Shown piece after piece: positions 27,544 to 36,144 of a DNA stretch of 64,000 bases. Position numbers and translations under genes: made by a program. Numbering within the stretch: position 1 is the stretch's first letter; each line of letters starts with the position of its first letter. The DNA lies in NCBI RefSeq assembly GCF_003601985.1, contig NZ_QZXA01000008.1, positions 62,001-126,000 on the forward strand, read 5' to 3'. The notes under the pieces were generated by a model. It made no database searches and was not told the DNA's origin. It saw nothing but the letters and a program-made list of their open reading frames with translations. This stretch comes from Mesorhizobium jarvisii (GTDB lineage Bacteria; Pseudomonadota; Alphaproteobacteria; Rhizobiales; Rhizobiaceae).

Positions 27544-28506
27544 TTACTTTCCGGCCATCGCCTTCAGATTGGCGGCGTAGGCGTCGACATCATCCTTGCC
27601 GATGATCTTGGTCGGGATGATGATGAGATTGCCAGCCGGGATGCCCGACTTGTCGCCCTTGAGATAGGCAGCCATCAGCTTCATGCCCTGATAGGCCCAT
27701 TCGAAGGGCTGCTGCACGACAGTGGCGGCAACGGTGCCTTCCTTGACGCCGCCCAGCGTGATCGGATCGTCATCGAAACCGACGACCGTGATCTGGCCGA
27801 GCTTGCCGGCATCGCGCAGCGCCTCATAGATGCGCGGCGTGTTGTAGGAATAGAAGCCGACCATGCAGGTGACGTCGGGGCTGGCGACCAGCGCGTCCTC
27901 GACATTCTTCTTGGCGCGCGCCTGGTCGATATCGTCGCCACGCACGTCGACGAGTTCGATCTTGGTGCCGGCCAGGCCATCCTTCATGCCCTGGATGCGC
28001 TCCTTGGCATTGTCGGCGCCGAGCAGGCCGACGAAGCCGAGGCACTTGCCGCCATTGGGCATCGCCTTCTTGGCGATTTCGGCCGCCTGCTTGCCGGCAT
28101 CGACGTTGGACGAGCCGATATAGGCGACACGCTTGGTCTGCGGCGCATCACTGTCGGTGGTGAACAGCGCGGTTTCAGACGCGATCTTGTTCAGGCCATC
28201 GGTCGAGGTCTTGGGATCGACGGCCGAGACCATGATGCCCTTGACGCCGGCCGTCACCAGATCGTCCATCAGCCGCTGCTGGATGGCGACCGAGGATTGT
28301 TCGGGATATTTGAGTTCGAGATTGTAGTCGGGCAGTTCGCCCTGCGCCTTCTTGACGCCGGCTTCGGCCGCTTTCCAGAAATCGGAAGCGCCGTTGACGA
28401 CGAAAGCCAGTGTCGGCTTGTCGTCGGCGCGCGCGATGGCCGTCGCCGTCAGGCCGACAACCAGGGCCGCGGCGGCCACGGATGCATTGCGTATCAAGGA
28501 CTTCAT
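27544..28506 (-). CDS. Sugar ABC transporter periplasmic binding protein
   Basis: A 320-residue type I periplasmic-binding-fold protein. The signal peptide ends ARADD, followed by TLAFVVNGASDFWKAAE, GIMVSAVDPKTST, AYIGSSNVDAGKQAAE and VVGFDDDPITL. ATG at 28506 follows GGGAGGTTGAAC. It is first in the third importer operon and divergent from the LacI-type gene at 29114, which is its probable regulator. The sequence resembles ribose/TorT-like binders; the ligand is unknown. Confidence 0.9.
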   Translation of the reverse strand: MKSLIRNASVAAAALVVGLTATAIARADDKPTLAFVVNGASDFWKAAEAGVKKAQGELPDYNLELKYPEQSSVAIQQRLMDDLVTAGVKGIMVSAVDPKTSTDGLNKIASETALFTTDSDAPQTKRVAYIGSSNVDAGKQAAEIAKKAMPNGGKCLGFVGLLGADNAKERIQGMKDGLAGTKIELVDVRGDDIDQARAKKNVEDALVASPDVTCMVGFYSYNTPRIYEALRDAGKLGQITVVGFDDDPITLGGVKEGTVAATVVQQPFEWAYQGMKLMAAYLKGDKSGIPAGNLIIIPTKIIGKDDVDAYAANLKAMAGK

Positions 28507-29113
28507 GTTCAACCTCCCTTTTTGGTTCAGCCGTCGGGCTGGACCGTCTTGCTCACTAGAATTGCGTGCTCACCTGAATTTGCCGTTTGCGGCTTGGATA
28601 CCCCCTCCTCCTCAGGGTTTCCCGGCACTCACAAGAATGGCCTCGTTCCAGCCACGGTTGCAGACTTTAGAGACTCATCCTTCGTTCGTAAATAGTCCGA
28701 TTTGTCTGACATATCACATATCCGAGACATGGCTCGCGGAGGCAATCTCCGCAAGCCATCGGACCATTGACGTTCGCTTTCCCGCCGCTCCAGACCCAAC
28801 AAGGCCGGGCGCGACGGATTGACGTTACCGCGCATTTTTGTATTAGTAAACACTATTAGTTTTCAGCCGATATTCGGGCACAGCATGGCGCCACCGCGAA
28901 CGGTGCACCGACGAACCCATGCCCTGGCCGCACGACGCAAGAAGCCGTGCAGCCCTTACTGTCCCTGCGCATAAGGAGCCTGATGATCGATGGACCACAC
29001 GGCCGCTAATAGATATAAACGACGCGACGGTTTCTATAAACCGGCACCGCCGAGCCATCTTGTCGGACCGGCAGGCGGCCGCTAGACAGGCCGTGATTGG
29101 GGACACGAACGCC
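28507..29113. other. Divergent intergenic region, no gene seen
   Basis: A gap of about 600 bases between the leftward importer operon and the rightward LacI-type gene. It contains an AT-rich stretch around 28836-28862, including TAGTAAACACTA (inverted TAGT/ACTA), and a CATATC direct repeat near 28711. Both could be promoter or operator elements. I see no convincing RNA gene or coding frame with an RBS. Confidence 0.4.
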
Positions 29114-30217
29114 ATGAGCGAGACCAGGGATTCGGCCATCGAGACGGTCAAGCGCCGCAAGGCGCCGGCCAAGCCCAAGGGGCGGGTCACCATGACCGAT
29201 ATCGCCCGAGCCGCCGGCTGCTCGCAGGCGACGGTTTCCTTCGTGCTCAACAATTCGCCAGGGATCAAGCTGTCGCAGCAGACCCGCGAGCGGGTAATCG
29301 AGGCCGCGAGGACGCTTGGCTACAGCGCACCCGCCTTCTCGGCGCTGCGCAAGCCTGTTGCCGCCTTCGACGGGCTGGACGGGGTGATCGGCTTTGCCGT
29401 CGACCAGCTGGCGACCAGCCCGGAGGCGGTGGTGGCGATCGAAGGCGCGCGCCAGGCTTCGTGGAATGCCGGCAACGTGCTTCTGGTGGCGCAGACCATG
29501 GGCGACGCCGTGATGGAGCCGCGCGCCATCCAGGCGCTGACAAGGCGGGGCATTTCGGCGCTGATCTACATGACCATCTTCACCCGCGAGATCACCGCGC
29601 CCGACTTCCTCTACAGCCTCGACATTCCGGTGATCCTGCTCAATTGCTATACGGCCGACTATGCCTTCCCCGCCGTGGTGCCCTCCGAGATCGCCGGCGG
29701 CCAGAACTCGACAAGGCACCTGATCAGCCACGGCCACCGCCGCATCGCCACCATCACCGGCGAGCCCTGGATGCAGGCGGCGCAGGACCGGCTGAAAGGC
29801 TACCGCCGCGCGCTCGCCACCGCCGACATTCCCTTCGACCCGGAGCTGGTGGTCGAGGGCGACTGGTCGGCCAGTGCGGGCTACGCTGCGACCGTCAAGC
29901 TGCTCGCCCTCAAAGACCGCCCGACCGCCATCTTCTGCCAGAACGACCGCACCGCGATCGGCTGCTACGAGGCGCTGAAAGAAGCCGGCCTGCATATTCC
30001 GCAGGACATCTCCGTGGTCGGTTACGACGACGAGGAAATCGCCCGGCATCTGTTCCCGCCGCTGACCACTTCGATCCTGCCGCATATGGCGATGGGCCAA
30101 TGGGCGATCGAACAGCTGGAAGCGCCGACGGCGCCCGGACAGGGGCGGTATCCGATTACGAAGCTGGAGTGCCCGCTGGTGGAGCGGGAGAGCGTGCGGG
30201 CGGTGGCTGGAGGCTGA
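29114..30217 (+). CDS. LacI-family transcriptional regulator
   Basis: A 367-residue LacI/PurR-type regulator. The helix-turn-helix is near residues 20-65 (VTMTDIARAAGCSQATVSFV, LNNSPGIKLSQQT), followed by a sugar-binding regulatory domain (GVIGFAVDQLATSPEAV, GHRRIATITGEPW, AIFCQNDRTAIGCYEAL, ISVVGYDDEEIARHLFPP). ATG at 29114 is taken as the start; the frame is open further upstream but without a good RBS. Its divergence from the importer at 24840-28506 suggests that operon as its target. Its operator is not obvious. Confidence 0.87.
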   Translation: MSETRDSAIETVKRRKAPAKPKGRVTMTDIARAAGCSQATVSFVLNNSPGIKLSQQTRERVIEAARTLGYSAPAFSALRKPVAAFDGLDGVIGFAVDQLATSPEAVVAIEGARQASWNAGNVLLVAQTMGDAVMEPRAIQALTRRGISALIYMTIFTREITAPDFLYSLDIPVILLNCYTADYAFPAVVPSEIAGGQNSTRHLISHGHRRIATITGEPWMQAAQDRLKGYRRALATADIPFDPELVVEGDWSASAGYAATVKLLALKDRPTAIFCQNDRTAIGCYEALKEAGLHIPQDISVVGYDDEEIARHLFPPLTTSILPHMAMGQWAIEQLEAPTAPGQGRYPITKLECPLVERESVRAVAGG

Positions 30218-30343
30218 GGCAAGGCGGCCGAGCCATGCGTTGCGCGGAGCGGCGGCATTCTTTCGACAGCCGACCAAGGTCATCGCATTCCGGTCTGTCT
30301 TCGGCCAGTTTGCGGCCAGGCAATTGTCGTTCATACTCCGGCC

Positions 30344-30940
30344 ATGACGCGTCCGGGCTTGCGCTGTGTGCAGGTATTCGCGGCTCTGCTGGCCGCGAGC
30401 TGCCCGCGCGCCATGGCCGACGGGATCTTCGAGGCGGGCGCCTACTCCTTCTCCGACGAACGCGGCGGCTTCCGGATCCTTTCGGCCACGGGCGCCGGGA
30501 CCCGCGCCGACCCGATCGTGGTCACCGAGGAACTGGACACCGCCGACCCGGTGACGCTGACCATACGCGCCGCGCGGCCGATCCAGCCCTTCGGATCGAC
30601 GGGCAACTACTCGACCGGCTTCTTGCCGCTGAAAATCGTCACCCGCAACAACAGCGGCGAGGCCTGGATCGAATTCGGATTCGAGCTGCAGGCGATCCTG
30701 AACGCGCCGAGCGATTATGGCGACGGGCTGTCCTTCGACCAGGCGCGGCGCGTGGACAACATGATCAAGTCCGACAGCTTCGCCGAATTCAAACGCGACT
30801 TCGAACCCTATGACCGGTTGCTGTTCAGCAAGGGCAAGGTCGACCCGCAGGAGAGTGCGTCGTTCTCGTTCCTGGTGACGGACTTTTCGCCGAAGGATCG
30901 GTTTTACCTGGTGGAGGAGCCGAGGGTGCCTTCGTCGTAA
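30344..30940 (+). CDS. Secreted hypothetical protein
   Basis: A 198-residue protein I do not recognise. It begins with a signal peptide (MTRPGLRCVQVFAALLAASC, cleavage near AMADG) and continues as a probable beta-rich periplasmic domain with several acidic and aromatic stretches (AYSFSDERGGF, NSGEAWIEFGFEL, FAEFKRDFEPYDRLLF). There is no catalytic motif. It stands alone between the LacI gene and the tRNA. Confidence 0.6.
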   Translation: MTRPGLRCVQVFAALLAASCPRAMADGIFEAGAYSFSDERGGFRILSATGAGTRADPIVVTEELDTADPVTLTIRAARPIQPFGSTGNYSTGFLPLKIVTRNNSGEAWIEFGFELQAILNAPSDYGDGLSFDQARRVDNMIKSDSFAEFKRDFEPYDRLLFSKGKVDPQESASFSFLVTDFSPKDRFYLVEEPRVPSS

Positions 30941-30974
30941 GGGAGTCTGCGGACTGTAGCGCTGGTGCAAGGTC

Positions 30975-31051
<77 letters not shown>

Positions 31052-31217
31052 TTTCAGGATCGACAATCCGGAAAACGAACCAGCCGGTGAACCGGCAAGT
31101 CACGGCTTCTTAGCGGAAGCCGGCGCGGGCTTCAACGGGCAATTGGCGATTGAGCGGCGTCCTGTGAAGGGGGTGGGGTGGGTTAGTGCTCTAACGGGTG
31201 CGCTTGTTGGATATGGC

Positions 31218-31318
31218 GCTCCCCCTCTCCGTCTCGGCTTCGCCGAGCCACCCTGCCGGGGCGAGCCACGAGTCTCGCCCGTCCTTCGGACCCCCCACAT
31301 TCGTGGGGGCGAGAAACC
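31218..31318. repeat. Mesorhizobium-type GC-rich palindromic repeat
   Basis: Contains a 26-base segment (31227-31252) whose exact reverse complement lies at 33768-33793, with the hairpin CTCGGC-TTC-GCCGAG at its centre. A second palindrome of CCCCCAC/GTGGGGG type follows near 31300. This looks like a short interspersed mosaic element. Confidence 0.65.
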
Positions 31319-31324
31319 CAAGCG

Positions 31325-32248
31325 TCACTCCCCCGCCTCACTCTTCACCACCCGCCGCCCGCGCACGGCCCGCTTCACCTTCTTGGTACCCGCAAGCTCG
31401 TTCATCGCGTCGAGCTGCATCTGCTGCATTTCGGCCAGGCGCGTCCATTGGCGGGAGATGAGGTAGTCGAGCTTTTCGTGCAGATGGCGAACTTCGAGCT
31501 CGGCCTTGAGGTTGACGCGGTATTCGTTGAAGGAGCGCAGGCGGTCTTTCACCTCCTGGCGCTTCTGGCTCATCATGATGATGGGCGCCTGGATGGCGGC
31601 GATGCAGGAAAGCAAGAGGTTGAGCAGGATGAAGGGATAGGGGTCGAAGGCGCCGTTCAACCCCTCGAACAAATTGACGCCGATCCAGACCAAGAGCACG
31701 GCGGCAAACGAGATCAGGAACCACCAGCTGCCGCCAAAGGCGGCCATATTGTCCGAGACGCGGTCGGGGAAGGTGCGGTGCTCCTCGAATTCTTCTTCCG
31801 AGTTCTCGGAAATCGTGTCCTGTCTGGCGATCGATTCCACCACCTGGCGGTCGAGCTCGGAGAATTCGCCGTGCTCCTGCTGCAGCAGCTCTTCCATATA
31901 GCGCATGCGGTAGCGGCCGAGCTCCTCGCGGCTGATGCGGGCGCCCCGGGGCAGGTCCGGATGGTCGGAGCGGATGCGGTCGGCCAGGCTCGGGCGCAGC
32001 GTGTCGATGCGCACCAGGTCGCGCTTGTGGAATTTGCGGCCCGAGATCGCCGACGGCTTCTTCTTCGGCTTTATGCGCGACGTTCCTAGGCCGGTGGGTT
32101 CTGAGTCCGGCACTTCGGGCGTGTCGAAATGCTCGTCCGAAACCTCGTGCAGGTCTTCCGGCGTGATCGGCGCCTCGAAATATTCGCCGCCGCTGTCGTT
32201 CTCAGTGTCCGCCGCCTGCTGCTCGGATGCCTTGGGGACAGTGCTCAT
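31325..32248 (-). CDS. DUF1003 membrane protein
   Basis: A 307-residue protein. The N-terminal 150 residues are acidic and charged (DSGGEYFEAPITPEDLHEVS, RIKPKKKPSAISGRKFHKRD). A DUF1003 core follows with two transmembrane helices (WFLISFAAVLLVWIGVNLFE, then FILLNLLLSCIAAIQAPIIM) and the typical MSQKRQEVKDRLRS. The basic tail has KKVKRAVRGRRVV. The start MSTVPKASEQ follows GGAG; a longer frame upstream has no RBS. The function of DUF1003 proteins is not established. Confidence 0.83.
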   Translation of the reverse strand: MSTVPKASEQQAADTENDSGGEYFEAPITPEDLHEVSDEHFDTPEVPDSEPTGLGTSRIKPKKKPSAISGRKFHKRDLVRIDTLRPSLADRIRSDHPDLPRGARISREELGRYRMRYMEELLQQEHGEFSELDRQVVESIARQDTISENSEEEFEEHRTFPDRVSDNMAAFGGSWWFLISFAAVLLVWIGVNLFEGLNGAFDPYPFILLNLLLSCIAAIQAPIIMMSQKRQEVKDRLRSFNEYRVNLKAELEVRHLHEKLDYLISRQWTRLAEMQQMQLDAMNELAGTKKVKRAVRGRRVVKSEAGE

Positions 32249-32458
32249 GGTGCGGGCTCCTGCTGTGGCGCTGCTGGTCTGAGGATACGCCGAGGTGACG
32301 GGGCATATCCACTGTCGGTTTGCGCTGCCTATGCCATGGCTTCCCGACGATTGCATGACAACAGGATAACAATAGCCGGCTGCGGGTTTTTGGGGGCGGT
32401 TCGCGGGTTCATAGCGGCGCGCCATCTGAGACCCTGGAGATTAGCCGAGGCCACCCCG

Positions 32459-32522
32459 ACTTCGTCATCCACGGGCGGAGCAAGGAGCGCAGCGACGCGG
32501 CGCAGACCCTGGATGACGAAGT
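32459..32522. repeat. Inverted-repeat element, 13-bp perfect ends
   Basis: ACTTCGTCATCCA and TGGATGACGAAGT bound 38 bases of GC-rich sequence, forming a small hairpin-capable element just downstream of the carboxypeptidase gene. Related short palindromic units are common between genes in rhizobial chromosomes (from general knowledge). It may also act as a terminator-like structure for the leftward gene ending at 32541. Confidence 0.6.
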
Positions 32523-32540
32523 GAAGCGGTTCCGCCCTTG

Positions 32541-33434
32541 CTATTGCTGTTCGGCGAACATCAGCCTGGTGTTGGCGTCGGCCGTGGTCGGCGACAGGCT
32601 GCGCTGGATCAGCGCCTCGACATGGTCGTTGCGCTGGCGGGCCGAGTCGGCGCCCATCACCACCACGATCAGCTGGCGGCCGTCGGCATTGTAGGAGGTG
32701 ACGATGTTGAAGCCGGAGGCCCTGATGTAGCCGGTCTTGATGCCGTCGACGCCGCGCACGCGGCCGAGCATGTCGTTGTGGCCGCGCACCAGCCTGCCGC
32801 GGAACATGAAATCGCTTTCGGAGAAATAGTGGAAATGCTGGGGGAAGCGCTGGCGCAGCGCCATGCCGAGCACCGCCATGTCACGCGCGGTGGTCATCTG
32901 GCCGTCGTCGGGCAGGCCTGAGGCGTTGCGGAAGGTGGTGCTGGTCATGCCGAGCGAGCGCGCCTTGGATGTCATCATGGCGGCGAACTGGTCCTCCGAG
33001 CCGCCGAGATATTCGCCGACCGCCACCGCCACGTCATTGGCGGATTTGACGACGATGGCGCGGATGGCCGAATCGACGTCGATGGTTTCGCCGCGCCGGA
33101 AACGCATCTTGGTCGGTGGCTGCGAGGCAGCGTGGTCGGAGACGGGGATCTGCGTTTCCTTGGTCACGCGGCCGGACTCCATCGCCTCGAACAGGAGATA
33201 GAGCGTCATCATCTTGGTCAGCGAGGCCGGATAGCGCTGCGCCGTAGAGTTGACCTCGAATATCTGCTTGCCGGTCCTGACGTCGACGACGATGGCCGCA
33301 TATTTCTGCGGCGGCGCGGGCACGGACAGCACCTGGTCCGGCGGGGTCGTGGTCGAGCAGCCGGCCACCATCAGCAACAGGCCGAGGGCGACGAGAACTC
33401 TCTGGAGGAGCGGGAAGGAACGCAATTTGGACAA
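32541..33434 (-). CDS. D-alanyl-D-alanine carboxypeptidase, lipoprotein (penicillin-binding protein)
   Basis: A 297-residue serine peptidase of the S11 (DacA/DacF) family that trims the terminal D-Ala of peptidoglycan stem peptides. The three active-site motifs are present: SLTK at 71-74, SAN at 130-132 and KTG in DGIKTGY. The N-terminus has a signal sequence with lipobox VAGC (Cys 26), so it is probably a membrane-anchored lipoprotein. It lacks the long C-terminal beta domain of larger members. The apparent start is TTG without a strong RBS, so the N-terminus is less certain. Confidence 0.88.
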   Translation of the reverse strand: MSKLRSFPLLQRVLVALGLLLMVAGCSTTTPPDQVLSVPAPPQKYAAIVVDVRTGKQIFEVNSTAQRYPASLTKMMTLYLLFEAMESGRVTKETQIPVSDHAASQPPTKMRFRRGETIDVDSAIRAIVVKSANDVAVAVGEYLGGSEDQFAAMMTSKARSLGMTSTTFRNASGLPDDGQMTTARDMAVLGMALRQRFPQHFHYFSESDFMFRGRLVRGHNDMLGRVRGVDGIKTGYIRASGFNIVTSYNADGRQLIVVVMGADSARQRNDHVEALIQRSLSPTTADANTRLMFAEQQ

Positions 33435-33991
33435 GGGCGGGACTGTTCTGGCGATGCTGTTGCTGAGATAAGGCGAAGCTAACGTAACGCGCTGGATGCG
33501 TCCATTTGGTTAATGGCGGTTAGCCCCAGGATTGTCGAGCTCGACCTGGTTCCTCTTCCCCGCTTTGCGCTACGCTATGCACACATCTTCTGTGACTGGC
33601 GTGACTGATCGACGCAAGGCTTGATTGCCACGTGGCTCCCCCAATCCGTCGCTGCTTCGCAGCGCCACCTTTCCCCCCTCCGGAGGGAAAGGAAGGGAGC
33701 ATTGCTGCACGAGCTTTGCCGGCGAAAAAGCCTGGCGCCTTTCCTCTACCCCGTCGATCGGGGGAGAGGTGGCTCGGCGAAGCCGAGACGGAGTGGGGGT
33801 CGACCAGCGCTGCCATGCAGGCTATCGCCAAAGACCAGCCTCTTGGAAATGTGTGCATGCCGTTGCACGGTAGTGAGGGCGAGGAACTTGAGGATTTATC
33901 CGCCCCGAAAACGCCTGTTTCTGTGTCTTTCCTTGCAAGAGCCGCGTTTCCTGTGGGAAGGGGCGTGGCATTGGCTGGCTTGGGGGGTGGC
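33435..33991. repeat. Intergenic region with palindromic repeats
   Basis: About 560 bases without a convincing gene. Between about 33645 and 33795 lie several palindromes: GCTGC-TTC-GCAGC, CCCTCCGGAGGG and CCCCGTCGATCGGGG. The inverted copy of the 26-base repeat from 31227-31252 is at 33768-33793. The reading frame of the following gene happens to stay open through this repeat, but the repeat content makes it unlikely to be coding. Confidence 0.6.
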
Positions 33992-35806
33992 ATGATGAAT
34001 ATCGGGGCCGGGGGCGCAGCGCCCTCGCTTATCAAGGCATCGCTCAGCCGCACCGGCAAATGGGCCGGCAGCGTGGCTTTCATCAGCGGCGCCGTTGGCG
34101 ACGTGCTGAATCCGCTGGCGCCGTTCGCCGCCTATATCGCGCTGGTCGCGTCGATTGCCGCGGCCATCATCGCCATTGCCATTGTGCTCAGGCTCGTACT
34201 GGCGGCCAAGGCGCTGCCGGCGCTGTTGTTCGCCACCAGTGCGGCGGCGGTCGCCGGCGGCGTCTTTGCCGTGCAGAAGGAAACCAATTCGCAGAACGGC
34301 GTCATCGCCGGCCTGGTGCCGGCGATCGCGCAGCTGCAGCAGTCGATGGGCATCGTCTCCGAAAAGGTGGCCAAGATCGAGCAGACGGTGACGCAGACGC
34401 AGAAGACCGTCGAAGAGGTCAAGAAATCGACCGACACGGTGGCGCAGAAGACGGACCAGATCGCGTCCGCGCAGCAGCAGCAGACGCAGCAGGGCGCGCA
34501 GACGCAAAAGACCGTCGAGGCGGTCAAGCAGACCACCGACACGCTCGCCGCCGGCCAGCAACAGCAGCAGGCCCAGGCCGAAAAGCTGCAGGCGACGACC
34601 GAGCAGATCGCCGCCTCGATCGACACCATCGCCAAGGGGTTTGCGCAGCTTTCGGCGCAAGGCGGGGCGATCGCCGAGCCGAAGCGGCCGGACGAGTTCT
34701 ACCACAATGCCCGCGTCTACGAATTGTCGGGCGACATGCTCAACGCAAGACGCTCCTACCTCGCCTTTGCCGGCTTCGATGTCGACGCCATCGACCCTTA
34801 TACGCGTTTTGCCACGCTGCTTCGGGTGCAGGACGGCAAGGCGGGCGCGCGCGAAGTGTTCGGGCAGCTGGCCGACAAGGGCAAGGCGCTGTCGATCAAG
34901 CTGGTGCATATATTGCAGTTTGAGGACGCGCAGCGGCTGGACAAGCTCGACGCCTTCGTCACGGCCAATCCCGACTACGCGCCGGCTTATTTCCTCAAGG
35001 CGCAGGAGTTTTCGGAAGACCGCCTCGGCAGCCAGACGCTGGCCGACAAGCGCAGCGAAGCCCAGGCGCTGACCAAGTTCGTGTCCTACGAGAAGGATGG
35101 CGGGCTGCTCAAATATTTCGTCGACCAGACGCAGTTGGCCGACTGGCTGGACCGCAGCCGCAGCCGGCTGGCCGCCCTTGGCGACGTGCTCGACCCGGCG
35201 CGCTTTGCGCCTTCGCTGACGCCGATGCGCTCCAACCAGGGCTGGTCGATGACCATTTCGCTGCCCGAGCCGGCGACCGCGATCTCCTGGCGTCTGGGCA
35301 CCGCCGGCCGGTTCACCGACACCGGCTTCCTGGCGATGAAGGACCAGGCCACCGGCAAGCCGATGGCCAATCCGAGCTTCGAATTGCCCGACAGCACGGC
35401 GGCGACCACGATCGCGATAAAATATCTCGACATAAGGGGCCGCGAGACCGGCCCGTTCGACATAAGCTTCGATCCGGACGCCGCGCTGCAGCAAGGCGAC
35501 AAGCAGATCCTCGACCAGTTCTGGACGTCGTGGATCGCCTTCGATTCCGGCGGCAATCACGGCCTGGTCTATTTCACCCAGATGCTGTCCTACCGCTGTG
35601 CCATCAAGGAGGTGCGTTACAGCCTGAACGGCGCCGCGCTCGACAAGTCGCTCGAGATCCCGCCTTGCGACAAGAAGGACCCCTACGCCATCCCCTACGA
35701 CGCCAAGGGCTATTTCAAGGTCGCCGACAGCGTGAAATCGATGTCGGTGCAGGTGACCTACACCGACGGGACGAAATCGCCGGTCAGGGAATACGAACGG
35801 AAGTAG
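33992..35806 (+). CDS. Hypothetical membrane protein with long coiled-coil and repeat-like region
   Basis: A 604-residue protein I do not recognise. After a short N-terminus, two hydrophobic segments lie at about residues 45-95 (AYIALVASIAAAIIAIAIVL, then LFATSAAAVAGGVFAV). They are followed by a Gln/Thr-rich heptad region to about residue 220 with repeated TQKTVE and TDT/TDQ units, which should form a coiled coil. A TPR-like part (FYHNARVYELSGDMLNARR) and a C-terminal beta-rich domain follow. Start at 33992 (or the adjacent ATG at 33995) is chosen after GGGGGG and because upstream sequence is repeat DNA. A scaffold or sensory envelope role is possible but unproven. Confidence 0.65.
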   Translation: MMNIGAGGAAPSLIKASLSRTGKWAGSVAFISGAVGDVLNPLAPFAAYIALVASIAAAIIAIAIVLRLVLAAKALPALLFATSAAAVAGGVFAVQKETNSQNGVIAGLVPAIAQLQQSMGIVSEKVAKIEQTVTQTQKTVEEVKKSTDTVAQKTDQIASAQQQQTQQGAQTQKTVEAVKQTTDTLAAGQQQQQAQAEKLQATTEQIAASIDTIAKGFAQLSAQGGAIAEPKRPDEFYHNARVYELSGDMLNARRSYLAFAGFDVDAIDPYTRFATLLRVQDGKAGAREVFGQLADKGKALSIKLVHILQFEDAQRLDKLDAFVTANPDYAPAYFLKAQEFSEDRLGSQTLADKRSEAQALTKFVSYEKDGGLLKYFVDQTQLADWLDRSRSRLAALGDVLDPARFAPSLTPMRSNQGWSMTISLPEPATAISWRLGTAGRFTDTGFLAMKDQATGKPMANPSFELPDSTAATTIAIKYLDIRGRETGPFDISFDPDAALQQGDKQILDQFWTSWIAFDSGGNHGLVYFTQMLSYRCAIKEVRYSLNGAALDKSLEIPPCDKKDPYAIPYDAKGYFKVADSVKSMSVQVTYTDGTKSPVREYERK

Positions 35807-36144
35807 GCCTGAGAGCGCTGGTCATGGCGATGGCTTCAGTTTGGCCCTCGTCTTCCCTCGTTTGCGCCGCCCCTCACCTGCCTGCCGGCATCCTCTCCCC
35901 GTGTAGAGACGGGGAGAGGGCGCTGTCGTCAACAGTTTCGCCAATCATCAGCGTTGCAGAGAAAGCTCCAGCGTGCGGCCAGTTCCCTTCTCCCCGTCAC
36001 TATACGGGGAGAAGGTGCCGGCAGGCGGATGAAGGGCAGCGCCGACGGCTTCCATTGTGCCTGATGCAAAATGCCTTATGCAGTGCTTGCGCAATCAGCG
36101 CCTACAGGTTCTGTTTGCGCCCGTCAGATTCGGGTGAGAGCGCT
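35807..36144. repeat. RIME-like palindromic repeat element in intergenic region
   Basis: Two strong hairpins, CTCTCCCCGT/ACGGGGAGAG (35893-35918) and CTTCTCCCCGT/ACGGGGAGAAG (35987-36014), are enclosed by outer arms TGCCTGCCGGCA (35879-35890) and TGCCGGCAGGCGG (36016-36028). This two-palindrome layout resembles rhizobial intergenic mosaic elements. No gene is visible. Confidence 0.65.

Noticed and set aside
31100..31321. A 73-codon frame downstream of the tRNA on the minus strand.
   Set aside because: It is composed of repeat-element sequence and has no RBS or recognisable domain.
33632..33991. A 120-codon N-terminal extension of the 604-residue protein.
   Set aside because: It runs through palindromic repeat DNA shared with 31227-31252 and has no RBS, whereas GGGGGG precedes the ATG at 33992.
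33896..35560. A 554-codon minus-strand frame opposite the coiled-coil protein.
   Set aside because: It is a mirror of the repetitive coding sequence. The plus-strand product has sensible membrane and coiled-coil regions and an RBS.
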